64,000 nt of DNA. Origin: Diplonema japonicum. Its lineage: Eukaryota; Euglenozoa; Diplonemea; Diplonemida; Diplonemidae. Below the pieces are notes generated by a model. The model did no database searches. It was given only the letters and a program-made list of their open reading frames with translations, and was not told the origin of the DNA. Below are positions 20,404 through 30,157 of this stretch, in pieces; position 1 is the first letter of the stretch; each line of letters begins with the position of its first letter. Location of the stretch: the NCBI GenBank assembly GCA_964019335.1, contig OZ025704.1, positions 372,001-436,000 on the forward strand. Direction: 5' to 3'. The position numbers and the translations under genes were made by a program.

Positions 20404-21605
20404 AGATCATTGGTCTATACCAGGACCGTGATGACGATGAGGTGATGGGTCCGATTGGAGTCCTGCGGAACAGATGGCTCCCCTTTCTGGGGAAGGGATG
20501 GTCCTTTGTGGCCGACCTGCACGGAGATACAGCGGTGGCTCACAAAGTGAGACAAGCCATCAGACCGGCAGTTGCGAAGAGGCTGATCGAGAAGAGATCA
20601 ACCTTCGTGGGGATGGAGGCAGGGGCGTGCCCGTCCACGAACTATTGGTGGAAAAAGCTCCAGGCCCGGAGACCGTTGGTGTCCTTTAGGTTGCGGCGCA
20701 TCATTAGTGGCGCAGTGTTCACGACTCACCCGAGGGTGTGGGGGAGAAAATTGGATGGCCCTGGTGTGGAAAACCCAGCATTAGCGTGTGACGTTTGCGA
20801 CCACCGGTCCCAGACAACGACCAGCATGACGGAGCATGCACTGTGGGAGTGCGAGCCGGCAAGGAGTGTGTTGGAAAGCGAGCAATACGCAGAGGTGAAG
20901 CGAGAAGGCCTCCCAGCTGCCACAGCCCTTCACGGGATAGTCCCAAGAGGAGCCGACAAAGCAGGGAAAGAACGTGCCAGGATGGTGCAACAATACCTCC
21001 TGAAAGTAGTGACGGTCCGTGACGCCAGAGCAGCGGAAAAAAGCAAGAGAGTGCTCACCTCCAACCCTTGGGATGAGGTAACGACAGGGAGGCAACATGA
21101 TGTTCCGACGGAAGCGTTGCTGAAGGCGAACGGGGCGTCAGGCGCGGTCCTGACCTTTCATTTGAAGAACGTCCTCAAGTGGCTAAGAGGCCTACGATGG
21201 TACGATGGTAAGAAGAAAACTTCCGTCACTACAATGGAACTCGCCATAGACTATGAGCAGACCACCCACCGGTCACTCATAGGTCCCCTCGACGATCAAG
21301 ACCTGCTCACGGAGAAGGCCGCAAGGATGCGATACATCTTGGGTCGCATCCAGAAATGCTCAGCACGCTGTGGAAGGTCAGCCTTCCCCGCCAACGCCAA
21401 ACCAAGGGTGCATACCCTTCGACATCTTGGGGGCCCGACGGCACACGGCTACGACAGGAGACCATTCTTCTCCTCGAGCCAAACCCCCCCCTACCTAGCA
21501 CGACTTCAAGCAATGTTTCTCGCCCAGATGCCGTCCATCTCATCGCGACAAACAGCCACCGCAGGCACCAGACAGCAACCGCAGAACGGTGACCGATTAG
21601 TGTGA
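20404..21605 (+). mobile_element. 5'-truncated non-LTR retrotransposon, post-RT C-terminal region
   Basis: An open frame of about 400 codons corresponds to the part after the reverse transcriptase domain of a non-LTR (LINE) element. It has the layout WWKKL, RLRRIISGAVF, then a zinc-knuckle C-x2-C-x12-H-x4-C at 20787-20852, as in the zf-RVT type region. The same protein, with identical Cys/His spacing, follows an RT domain at 57757-58849. Both copies end in GTRQ-PQNGD. No RT motifs are left here. The copy is cut at its 5' end beside a T run, as expected of incomplete reverse transcription. The frame is still open, so it is either recent or selected. A host-domesticated role is possible but has no support. 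Confidence 0.75.
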
Positions 21606-21614
21606 ATTTCTACC

Positions 21615-21655
21615 TGAACAGTGAGCACCCCCATGCACACTGAAATTTTATCGAG
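21615..21655 (+). repeat. Repeat family R5, copy 1 (possible retroelement tail)
   Basis: AACAGTGAGCACCCCCATG followed by CACACTGAAATTTTAT lies ten bases after the retroelement stop. A related stretch occurs at 37272-37320 (CAATGAGTAGTACCC, TGCACACTGAAATTTG). It may be the 3' end of the element or a separate repeat. Confidence 0.4.
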
Positions 21656-21815
21656 TTTTTCCATCTTCTTTTTCCATTGCAAAGAGAGGAAAAAAAAAAA
21701 AATAATAATAAATACATCTCATATTTTTTTTTTTTGTTTTCTCCATGAATCAATCCCGACCAACAAACACACAACAATAAAAAATAAAAATAAAAAAAAG
21801 AAGGGGGAAGGACGG

Positions 21816-21846
<31 letters not shown>

Positions 21847-21848
21847 CC

Positions 21849-23303
21849 ATGAAGCTCCTTCAAATCACGGTGCTGGCACAAGGCGAGACAGAAAAAATCG
21901 ACTTCAGAAAGCTTCCAGGAGAGGTGTTGATAACGGTACCAGACAGGAGCACCCCTACAAGCACCATTGGGTCGTGGAAACAGGAATGGACCAACAATAC
22001 AAAAGCAATATACACGCGACGGGGATACACATGCGAAGCTAGCGGACCATCTGTGGCCATCAACCTTGGTGACGCTCAAGTACGTGTTGATCTAGCTTCC
22101 ACTTGCTACGACGTAGTGGTGCAAGCGTACGATGCCGCACAGGACACACCAACCTACCCGTTACTCACCCACGATCCCTCCACTGTTTCGATAGGCATCA
22201 GGTCCCTTCAAAACACCCCTCATGGCGTGACACAGTGCAGAGGTTCACCCCCTGCAACCCACCCTTCTTGGACGTCATTCAAATGCTTAATCGGAACATC
22301 ATTGCAAACACCTGTACCTTTATTTTGTGAAGAAGGCCTACCTACTCTCCAACCTTGGGACTATGAAGCCAACGGGATAGACCTTAGAAACGAGGAGAAC
22401 GGCACAGCGGAGGAAGCTAAAAAACAATGGGCGAGCCGCAAAGAGAAGGTAACCATCACAGCGTCGGAGTTTGGCAGAGCGGTAGGCATGACGGGAAGGG
22501 TGAAGGACTACCTGGAAGGGAAGTGCTGTGTGGGGCTTGATCGTTCGCTGGCCTTTACCGGCAACGTTGCGACGCATCACGGCGTCAAGTCTGAAAGCAG
22601 GGCACGGCAGGTTTATGCAGAAAACCTTGGCGTTACTGTCCTAGACGGTGGGTTCTGGGTCAACCCTCAAAAAGGGTACGAATCCTTCGGAGCCTCGCCT
22701 GACGGCATCGCTGGCGACAGACTGCTCGAGATAAAATGCCCTTTATACGGATACCCCAACCACACAAAATGGGACCCTCGGTTCAAAGGTATCGACCCCA
22801 ACTACTACTGCCAAATGCAAGGCCAGCTCAACATCGTGAACAGCGAGACGTGCGATTTCTTCGTTTGGGACGTCTGCACCTCATCCTGGTGCCTTTGGAG
22901 GGTTTCGCGTGACAAGGCGTTCTGGGAGTCGCTTCTCGGCCTCCTTTCCGAAACCCATTCGTATGCGTCCGGTATGGCGTGGCTTCCGCCTCTCCCACCT
23001 GCTTCACCTGCTCTCTTCCCTTCGCGTGGAGCGATCTTACCCTTGATACCGCCACCTATAGACTCTCACCTTTACCCTGTCTTCCATCACACACATACTG
23101 CCGTCGCCGCGAGTCTCGCCGCCGTTCTATCTGTCGTGGTTTTATCAGACGAAATGGTGAAAGAAGCTCAAATTGGTGTGTTCTCATGGGTGCCACGTTG
23201 GGTTGCAATGTTGATGGGTTATTTACTCCCGGCTAAGCGGAAGCGGAAGGGGTCCCAAGATGAACCATCTGAAGAAGGGGAGTCTAAGCGTCGGAGGGTG
23301 TAA
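21849..23303 (+). CDS. YqaJ/lambda-exonuclease-like nuclease with C-terminal basic signal
   Basis: ATG 21849 gives 484 residues. Residues about 195-345 show the YqaJ/RecB-like nuclease pattern: VTITASEFGRAVGM, then NVATHHGVKSESRARQVYAE, FGASPDGIAGD (catalytic Asp), LLEIKCPL (Glu-x-Lys) and YYCQMQGQLNIV (Gln motif). This family comprises 5'-3' exonucleases of phages, large DNA viruses and mobile elements that make single-stranded ends for recombination; some eukaryotic genomes carry copies. The C terminus has two basic clusters (AKRKRKGS and SKRRRV), a likely bipartite nuclear signal. The N-terminal 190 residues are unfamiliar. Around 22100-22330 another frame also looks protein-like, so a pair of compensating frameshifts cannot be ruled out. 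The gene sits directly 3' of a retroelement fragment. Cellular role unknown. Confidence 0.7.
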   Translation: MKLLQITVLAQGETEKIDFRKLPGEVLITVPDRSTPTSTIGSWKQEWTNNTKAIYTRRGYTCEASGPSVAINLGDAQVRVDLASTCYDVVVQAYDAAQDTPTYPLLTHDPSTVSIGIRSLQNTPHGVTQCRGSPPATHPSWTSFKCLIGTSLQTPVPLFCEEGLPTLQPWDYEANGIDLRNEENGTAEEAKKQWASRKEKVTITASEFGRAVGMTGRVKDYLEGKCCVGLDRSLAFTGNVATHHGVKSESRARQVYAENLGVTVLDGGFWVNPQKGYESFGASPDGIAGDRLLEIKCPLYGYPNHTKWDPRFKGIDPNYYCQMQGQLNIVNSETCDFFVWDVCTSSWCLWRVSRDKAFWESLLGLLSETHSYASGMAWLPPLPPASPALFPSRGAILPLIPPPIDSHLYPVFHHTHTAVAASLAAVLSVVVLSDEMVKEAQIGVFSWVPRWVAMLMGYLLPAKRKRKGSQDEPSEEGESKRRRV

Positions 23304-23589
23304 GGGAGGAGAAATAGAAAAGGCGGAGGGGACAGAGATGATCTATTTTGCGTTTTCTTTCTTTTATTCTCTTTTTTTTATTTTTATTTTTGTCCCATTT
23401 TAGAGAAAATAAAAAGGAGGATAAAAAGAAAAAGAAAATGTTTTGGTAGATAGTCTTCTCCCCCCCCCCCCCCCCCCTAGTTACAAGCTTTTACTTGTTA
23501 GTTCCCCTTATTTCTTCCCCCAGCTTTGCAATCAACCGATTTTTTGAAGAAAAGGAGGGAGAGGGGAGGGGGAGGGAAAGCGCGTGAAA
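23304..23589. other. Intergenic spacer
   Basis: T/A-rich spacer with a C run (about 23461-23477) and a purine-rich leader before ATG 23590. No gene is seen. Confidence 0.5.
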
Positions 23590-24078
23590 ATGATTAACAC
23601 GGAAGCAGAGGGGAGGGAAACGGAATACGACTTGGCAAAGGATGAAATAGGAAAGGTGGGCCTGGACGCCAAACTAGCTAGATGGGAGGGACACATCCAC
23701 GAAGTCCTGATGCCGAAGTTGGAAAGAACGGTGCGGGAGAGGGACTCCCTGTATGAGGAGATCGCAGAAGGGACACGGCTGTTAAATTTTATCGAGCAAG
23801 AGCTGAGCGAAAAGGAAGAGGGAACCACTATGGAGACGCTAGTGGACATGGGACACCACTTCTATGCTACTGCGGAAATGAACACAACTGGAAGAATATT
23901 TGTAAACATCGGCCTGGGGATATATGTGCATTACACATACCCCGAAGCCATAGCCTTTCTAAAAACCCGCGAAAAACAATTTGAGATCAAAGCTGACAAG
24001 CTCACAAAGTCTGCCTCACGCGTGAAGGTCGAAATGAAGATCATCTATGAGGCAATAGCCGAGTACACTTCTTCTTAA
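23590..24078 (+). CDS. UXT: UXT-like prefoldin-alpha subunit
   Basis: This 162-residue protein has the prefoldin-alpha layout. An N-terminal helix (ARWEGHIHEVLMPKLERTVRERD) is followed by a beta-hairpin core and a C-terminal helix. The core segment VDMGHHFYATAEMNTTGRIF followed by VNIGLGIYVHYTYPEAIAFL matches UXT (the VDLG-NFF and SRI-V-LG-G pattern) rather than prefoldin 3 or 5. UXT belongs to the URI/R2TP-associated prefoldin-like complex, which works with HSP90 in assembling RNA polymerases and PIKK kinases. No other subunit of that complex lies nearby. ATG 23590 is the first Met, after an A/G-rich leader. No intron is needed. Confidence 0.85.
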   Translation: MINTEAEGRETEYDLAKDEIGKVGLDAKLARWEGHIHEVLMPKLERTVRERDSLYEEIAEGTRLLNFIEQELSEKEEGTTMETLVDMGHHFYATAEMNTTGRIFVNIGLGIYVHYTYPEAIAFLKTREKQFEIKADKLTKSASRVKVEMKIIYEAIAEYTSS

Positions 24079-24165
24079 GAGGGTTTTTTTTCTTCTTTTA
24101 TCATTTTTGGCCGTTTGTTCCCTTATGTTTTTTTTTTTTCTCTAAAACGCTACTTTATAGGAATT

Positions 24166-25518
24166 ATGGAGTTCACCCCTGCAGACACTGCAGTGCTGTG
24201 CTTCTCCCTCGGCGCCTTCATCTTCTTCATGCTATGCGTCGTCAGGACACGGTGGAAGGCAAACAAAGGGCATAATCATGCGAGGCTTCAAGAGGTCCAG
24301 GAAGGAAGCCCGCGGCAGAAAATAATATCATTACAAGCTGACTCGCCGAGGAACGTGGCCCGTACACCGGGGGGCAGGGAGATGATCGAGGCGGTGGGGG
24401 GCGGGACAACAGAGGCCGACCTTGTGCAGACGGTACCTGTCGCACTTGAAATTTCAGCCCCACCCACTAGCGCACAACCTGTTGTGCCACCGCTGCACAT
24501 CCCTGACCCCGTCGGACACGAGGACGACGAGAGCATCACGTTCGCCTTGGAAGAGTCGGCCAGCATCAACCGGCCCGCTTCGATGAACGCGTTGCGGTAC
24601 TCGCACGTCGCCGAGGATTCCATCGTGATCTTGATGGAGGAGTCCAGCTACAGCACGCTGGCTAAAGACCTGCCCCCTTCCCTAGAAGCTCTTGTTGAAC
24701 AAGAGCAGAAGATAAGACAGCTGATACTCGAAGACTGCAACCAGGTTGTGCGCAAGGTATCCCTTGCAGCACGACGCGTAGCAGTCCCATATGGCGTCAT
24801 TGGAAGTCTGGGTGTCAGCTACACAGATGCTTCGTGTGCAGAGGTGCACGAAGTACCGCACGGAGAGGTTCCAGAGGGTGTTGAGGTGCTGCGCAAGGGG
24901 GACGTCATCATAGCTGCTGTGACGCCAATGGGTTTACAGAATGTAGTCACACGGAAACAGCTGTACGAGGCGCTGGGGCCTTTGGGGGGCACATTCCGTG
25001 GGTCTGAAGTTACTTTGAGGGTGATCCGCGACGAAGAGAGCATCGCGAAGTGGAAAAGCGCAGCAGATGTGATGATGACAAGCGAACTGCGGGTTGGAGG
25101 GGAGCTCCCCCCCGGTGTGTTCATCTCTGAGGCGTGCATCGTGACGGTAAAGGTTGTGATGTCCGAGGTAAAGGCTGCTGACGCTGACGGCGAGTACATC
25201 ATTGCGCAGTCGGAGGAAGCGAAGTGTGCGCATGTGGTGAAGACGCTATTCCATGAATTTAAGGATGAAGTCACACAGAAGGTCACAAGGTTGGGTTTCC
25301 ACCGTCTTTACGAGACCCTCGCATCTGCCATGGGCCTCCCTAACAAGCTCACTACAGAGCTCAACGCTTGCTTCGCCGAGGCAGACCTCACCGGCGACGG
25401 GTCCCTCTCCGCTTTCGAACTGCATCCTTTAATCCGTTCCCTCATCCTAGACGCCCTGAGCCAGGTCATCCACACACCCCACAAGTTAGGTCCCATTGAG
25501 TACATACGGAGCCCGTAA
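24166..25518 (+). CDS. Single-span membrane protein with PDZ-like and EF-hand-like parts
   Basis: ATG 24166 lies five bases after a pyrimidine-AG site and gives 450 residues. Residues 8-27 are one hydrophobic span that is likely a signal anchor. A Ser/Pro/acidic linker follows. Residues about 205-290 resemble a PDZ fold (GVIGSLGVSYTDAS, then EVLRKGDVIIAAVTPMGLQ and VTLRVIRDEE). Near the C terminus FAEADLTGDGSLSAFEL (about 404-420) reads as one EF-hand loop with Asp, Thr, Asp, Ser and Glu in the calcium-binding places. The protein may be a calcium-sensitive, membrane-attached scaffold, but I do not recognise an orthologue. The PDZ call is weaker than the EF-hand call. Confidence 0.55.
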   Translation: MEFTPADTAVLCFSLGAFIFFMLCVVRTRWKANKGHNHARLQEVQEGSPRQKIISLQADSPRNVARTPGGREMIEAVGGGTTEADLVQTVPVALEISAPPTSAQPVVPPLHIPDPVGHEDDESITFALEESASINRPASMNALRYSHVAEDSIVILMEESSYSTLAKDLPPSLEALVEQEQKIRQLILEDCNQVVRKVSLAARRVAVPYGVIGSLGVSYTDASCAEVHEVPHGEVPEGVEVLRKGDVIIAAVTPMGLQNVVTRKQLYEALGPLGGTFRGSEVTLRVIRDEESIAKWKSAADVMMTSELRVGGELPPGVFISEACIVTVKVVMSEVKAADADGEYIIAQSEEAKCAHVVKTLFHEFKDEVTQKVTRLGFHRLYETLASAMGLPNKLTTELNACFAEADLTGDGSLSAFELHPLIRSLILDALSQVIHTPHKLGPIEYIRSP

Positions 25519-25869
25519 CCTTTTCAAATCCTAGATCGCAGGTTTTTCCACGATCCTCATTAAGGGGTTTTTGATAGATTTTCTCTCTTCCGTCTTTTTT
25601 TTTTTCTTTCTGTTCCGTTCCTCCATCTGTCTTGTCTCTCGTCCACATTGTATTGGAAAAGAAAAAGAACAAAAAAAAAAGAGAGAAACCACCTAAACTT
25701 CTGTCGGCTCATCACGATGCCGCCCCCCCCCCCCTTTTTTTGTTTTTATCTTAAGGATGGTCCTCAAGTGGGATTTGCCTTTTATCTGTTTCCGACAACT
25801 AGTTTAGTCGAAAGAGTTTTTTTTCCAATGTTTTGTCCCCATTTTCTCGTCACAGGGGGTTAGGAAAGA
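25519..25869. other. Intergenic spacer carrying repeat R4
   Basis: T-rich spacer. At 25752-25779 lies a stretch (GGTCCTCAAGTGGGATTTGC) that recurs exactly at 54893-54912. No gene is seen. Confidence 0.6.
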
Positions 25870-27375
25870 ATGCTGACCCGATATGTGGCCAGGAGGATAG
25901 CATCAACGTTGGGAAGTGCGAGGAGATGGAATCGAGAGGAAGAGTACCAGTCGTACTTGAGCGCAGTAGACACTTCGTTGGGAAGCTTGAAAGATGAGCA
26001 AGAGGTAGTGACGGAGAGGGAGAAACAGATGAAGGAACTGGTGCAGCAGATCAAGGCAATGATAACGGGAATCGACGAGGTGAACGTGAAGATAGCAAGG
26101 GTGGCACAATTCTTCTGGATGGCAGAGGACTCCAACATACAACTTCCTCCCGCAGTGGTAGAGGACATGATGGTCTACATGATGTCGTTCTCGCCCTTCC
26201 CAGCGAAAGAGGTGCAGTTCCGCCGGCCAGAGATTATGCTGAGAATGTACAGGTATCTCAAAGACCACTGTCACACTGTTGCTGCTGAGACTTCACGTTT
26301 AGCACTGACTACACTTGCGCGGGATAACCAAAGTTCCGCGTTCGCAGAGGCAGTTGCGATCCTTGATGACTGTCTCGCCGCGAATGTTACTGTCACAGCA
26401 CGTGTCCTCACACCCTTCTTCATCATCGCAAAACGGGCGAACAGTATAGAGTGCATGAAGTCCGCCCTCCACCGGCATGACGACCTCATTCAAACCGACA
26501 CCTTCACACACAACGTCTCGTACTACATCCACCTCCTCAACGGCCTTGCAGGGCACGGCATGATCAGAGAGGCTCTTGAGATCATCAACAGTTTCCGGAA
26601 TGTGGGTTTCAATTCAATCCTTGCAACGGTCTGCATCGATGTCTGTGCCCGGTCTGAAGATCCCTCCTCTGCCTTTGCAATGTACAAGGTCCTCTTCAGC
26701 GACGAGTCCGAACTAGAACCTGTGGTGGAGGTGTACTCTGTCCTGCTTTACGCAGTGGCGCGCTTGGAGGGCGGCATGGTGCAGCGGTACGTGAACTTCA
26801 TCTGCACAGACATGTCGGAGCGCAACGTCAGGACGGATGACCCCTCGTTCCTGAACAGGCTAGCGATATCGCTGTTCGCAGTGAAGAGCAACGACATAGG
26901 TTACGACTTGTACAGGAACATGAAAGAGCGTGACATAGACATATGGTCTGTGACCGAAGAAGCGCTGCCGCACCACCTGAAAGAGAGAGAAGATGTATGC
27001 ACATACTAAAAGACCTTTTAAATAATTTTACAACAGGCGCCCTCTGTGCTCGGCTATAATATCATGGACAGGCCCCCTCAGCCCGTCAGGGTCGAGACCA
27101 ACACCACGGTGTCCCCTGTCAGCGATCTGCCTAAAGACGCTCCTGTGTTCAGGCAGAAGCAGCCTCGAGTAGTCAAACTGAAGAAAAAGGTAACACGGCA
27201 GAGGAAGCAGCCGAAGGAACAAAACGAACAAGTGGTGGCGATGGTCAAGGAAGCACCGAAGATAGACGTATGCCACAAACCTTGAAACCTTATATACCAG
27301 GCTACCGACATGGAAGAGAAAGCGAGCGCCAAACCAGACCGGGGTTATGACATTGGGAAGTTGCTTGGCCTTTAG
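25870..27375 (+). CDS. PPR-like, probably organellar protein, three exons
   Basis: Exons 25870-26994, 27037-27267 and 27301-27375 give 476 residues. Introns are 42 and 33 bases, both GTATGC to CAG and both phase 0. The N terminus (MLTRYVARRIASTLGSARRW) is an Arg/Ser-rich amphipathic helix that looks like a mitochondrial presequence. The middle contains about 35-residue helical pairs of PPR/TPR type (AFAEAVAILDDCLAANVTVT; YYIHLLNGLAGHGMIREALE; SSAFAMYKVL). PPR proteins bind organellar RNA. The tail is Lys/Pro-rich (VKLKKKVTRQRKQPK). The repeats are degenerate, so a TPR protein or a mitoribosomal subunit is the alternative. Introns are confined to the last quarter of the gene. Confidence 0.6.
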
Positions 27376-27456
27376 GCAAGCGATAGGACGGTTATCATAC
27401 ACTGTTGGGTTTTTCATGCAAGCACATCAGACAGGACAGGGAAGAGGGAGGGAAAA

Positions 27457-30083
27457 ATGTCAGGGGAAGGGATGAAAATCACCCTCTCGTCTGCGACCCC
27501 GGAGGAGTTGAAGGTCGCATGCAAGAGACAGGCAGGGCAGATTAAGGTCTTGAAGGAGACCTTGCAGAAAAGCAAAGCTGAGATAGAGAAGAAAGAGTCG
27601 AAGGAGGAAGAAAGTGCGATGAAAATAAAAGCCCTGAACCAATGTGTCGAAGATTTGAGCAAGCAGCTAGACAGCGAGAAGGAGAGGCTTGCGAGAGAGA
27701 GCGAGAAGAAGCTGGAAATATGGAAAACACGCGCCAAAGATAAGATTACACAACTCGAAGAAGCGCTGAGAGAAGCACGTGAGGGACAAGGACAAGGTGG
27801 CAACACAGACGAACTGAAGGCGGAGATGGATGCATGGAAGGTCCGTGCGAAGGAAAAGATTCAACAACTGGAAAAAGCACTGAAGGAGACACGGGAGGCA
27901 AATGCAGAAGGTAATGCCGAGGACACCGACAAACTGAAGGAAGAGATGGAATCTTGGAAAACTCGCGCAAAAGAAAGTATGGACCAGCTGAAGGCAGAGA
28001 TAGAAACTTGTAAAGCACAAGAGAAAGAGAAGACGGCAAACTTGGAAGAAGCACTGAAGTCAGCAAAGGCCCAAGCTGCAACTGCGGCGCCTGTTGAGGA
28101 CAGCCAGAAGGTAGACAAGCTTAATGCTGACGTGGAGGCACTGAAGAAGAAGACAGCAGACCAAGCTACAGCACTGGGGGCAACCGAGGCCAAGGTTGCG
28201 TCGCTCACTTCTGAGCTGGCTGCTGCGGCTGAAGAGATCAAGCAGACGCAAGCCGATGCTGGCAGCAAAGCTAAAACACACCAGCAGACTGTTGCCTCCC
28301 TTGAAGCTCAGCTCATGGAGAAGATCAGTGCCGCAACAAGTCTTGAGGCGGCAGTTAAGGAGGCCGCAGCATCACGTGACGCAGCAAGCAGTACCGTCGT
28401 GGAGATGAAGAGCACTGAAGACGCACACAAGCAGCACATCGCGACACTTGAGAACCAGCTGAGCCAGTGCAAGTTGAAGATCGAATCCCTTGAGGCAGCA
28501 TCACTCGGTGAGTCCGAAGGCGCCAGCACCTTTGCCAAGCTGGAGACATCCTATAAAGCCGAAATCACCAGCCTCACTGAGCAGCTGCAAACGGAAAAAG
28601 TGAAGGTACAGGACCTCGAAACATCTGTGAGGACGGAGCAGACAGCGACACAGGAATTGAAAGCAACGATTCAGACAGAGAAGGACAAGGTACAGGCACT
28701 GGAGGCAAAAGTTGAGGACCTGTCATTTTTCGAAGAGATGCAAGGAAAGGACAACAGTGGCGAGATCGAGAATCTCGAAAACGAACTACGCAAGGCAACC
28801 ACAACGCTGGCACTGGCGCAGAACGAATGCAACCAGCTGAAAGAAAAGAACCGGAAGTTAGAACAAGATTTCAAGCAGCACGAGAAGCTCAACGACACTC
28901 TAAAGGAAGAGGTCGAAGTTGCGAAGAAGGAAGCCGGCGACGTTGTGAAAAGGTTTGAGATATTTAAGACAAAGGCCAAGGAGCAGTCTGTCGCAGGAGG
29001 GCTGGAGACGGAAGAGAAAATCAAGGTTATGACAGAAGAGCTGGAGAGATACAAAAAGAGGAGCAACGAGGCCCTGAACAAGAGGGGCTCGGAAGTGGTC
29101 GCGCTTAAAGAGCAAATGCAAACAGCAGAAGGCAGTGCCAAGGAATACAAAGGTAACTGTGAGCGTCTCACGATTCTGCTCACAGATAGAGAAGACCTGC
29201 TGCAGGGCTTGCAGAACGAGGTTGAGACTCTTCGTAATGCAGTGGAGAGCAGCAGGGAAGAGTCGAGGATGTTGGAGTCCAGATTTGAGGCACAGTTCGA
29301 AGAAGAAAGGCGGACAGTCATGGCGCAGCACCAAGTGGAAGGGGACACGATGCGCGAGGTGCACGAGGCACGTGTCAATGACATGCAGGTGTCACACGAG
29401 AGGGAACTCGCCGAGCGATGCCAACAGAACCAGGAAGCTCTCCAAAGGACGGAACAGGATTTAAAGGTTTCGAAGGAGATGGTGACGAGGGTCTCTGAAG
29501 AGAAAGAGCGCGAGATGATGAAGGCCACCGTCCTTGCAAAGGAGCTCAGGAAGCGCATCGAAGAACTTGAGAACAGTGCAACAACGGCGTCCGTGTACAC
29601 CCCTGCACGGACAGCCGAGGCATCGAGTCCTGTGTATGTTGGGCCTTATGTTTTCTTTTATTCATTCCCACAGGAATCTTGGGTCTCTCGAACTGGGCCG
29701 TGATATGATGCTGCTCGCACAGCAACAGGCGAACAGGGACTGGGAGCTGCAGAAGTACCAGGACGAGATCGAGAAACTCAGCAAGGAAAACAAACAGCTC
29801 GCCCAACAGCGTGACGGCCAGCTCGTGAGGCTCAACAGCCTATCGTCGGAGTCCATGGCGCGAGAGTCGTCTGAGAACCGTACAAAGGTCAACATGGACT
29901 ACCTGAAAAACATTTTTGTGAAATTTATGTGCGAGAAGAACAAAACAGTGCAGGCAGGTCTCGTACCTGTTGTGGTCACCATGCTGGAACTCAGCCAGCA
30001 GGAACGAGCGCTTATAAAGAAGGTATGCATCACTTTAAGAAACAACGCACCTCTTGCAGGAATTCCCGGGTGCGAAGGTGTAG
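27457..30083 (+). CDS. Golgin-type coiled-coil protein with GRIP domain, three exons
   Basis: Exons 27457-29633, 29674-30022 and 30060-30083 encode 849 residues. Most of the protein is coiled coil. Residues about 85-195 hold three related units with WK(T/V)RAK(D/E) followed by QLEEAL-like heptads. After splicing, the C terminus reads VNMDYLKNIFVKFMCE, then LVPVVVTMLELSQQER and IKKEFPGAKV. This matches the GRIP domain, with its conserved Tyr/Leu/Lys/Phe pattern. GRIP domains bind ARL1-GTP on the trans-Golgi, where these golgins tether vesicles. The introns are 40 and 37 bases (GTATGT/ACAG and GTATGC/GCAG), and both fall in the last 15% of the gene. Without them the GRIP domain would be split between frames. 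Confidence 0.88.
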
Positions 30084-30157
30084 AAAGTGTTGTGTTTCGA
30101 TCTTTCTTTACTTTTGTCTTGTTCAACATTTCACCCCACCAGGAATAGGGAGGGAGT

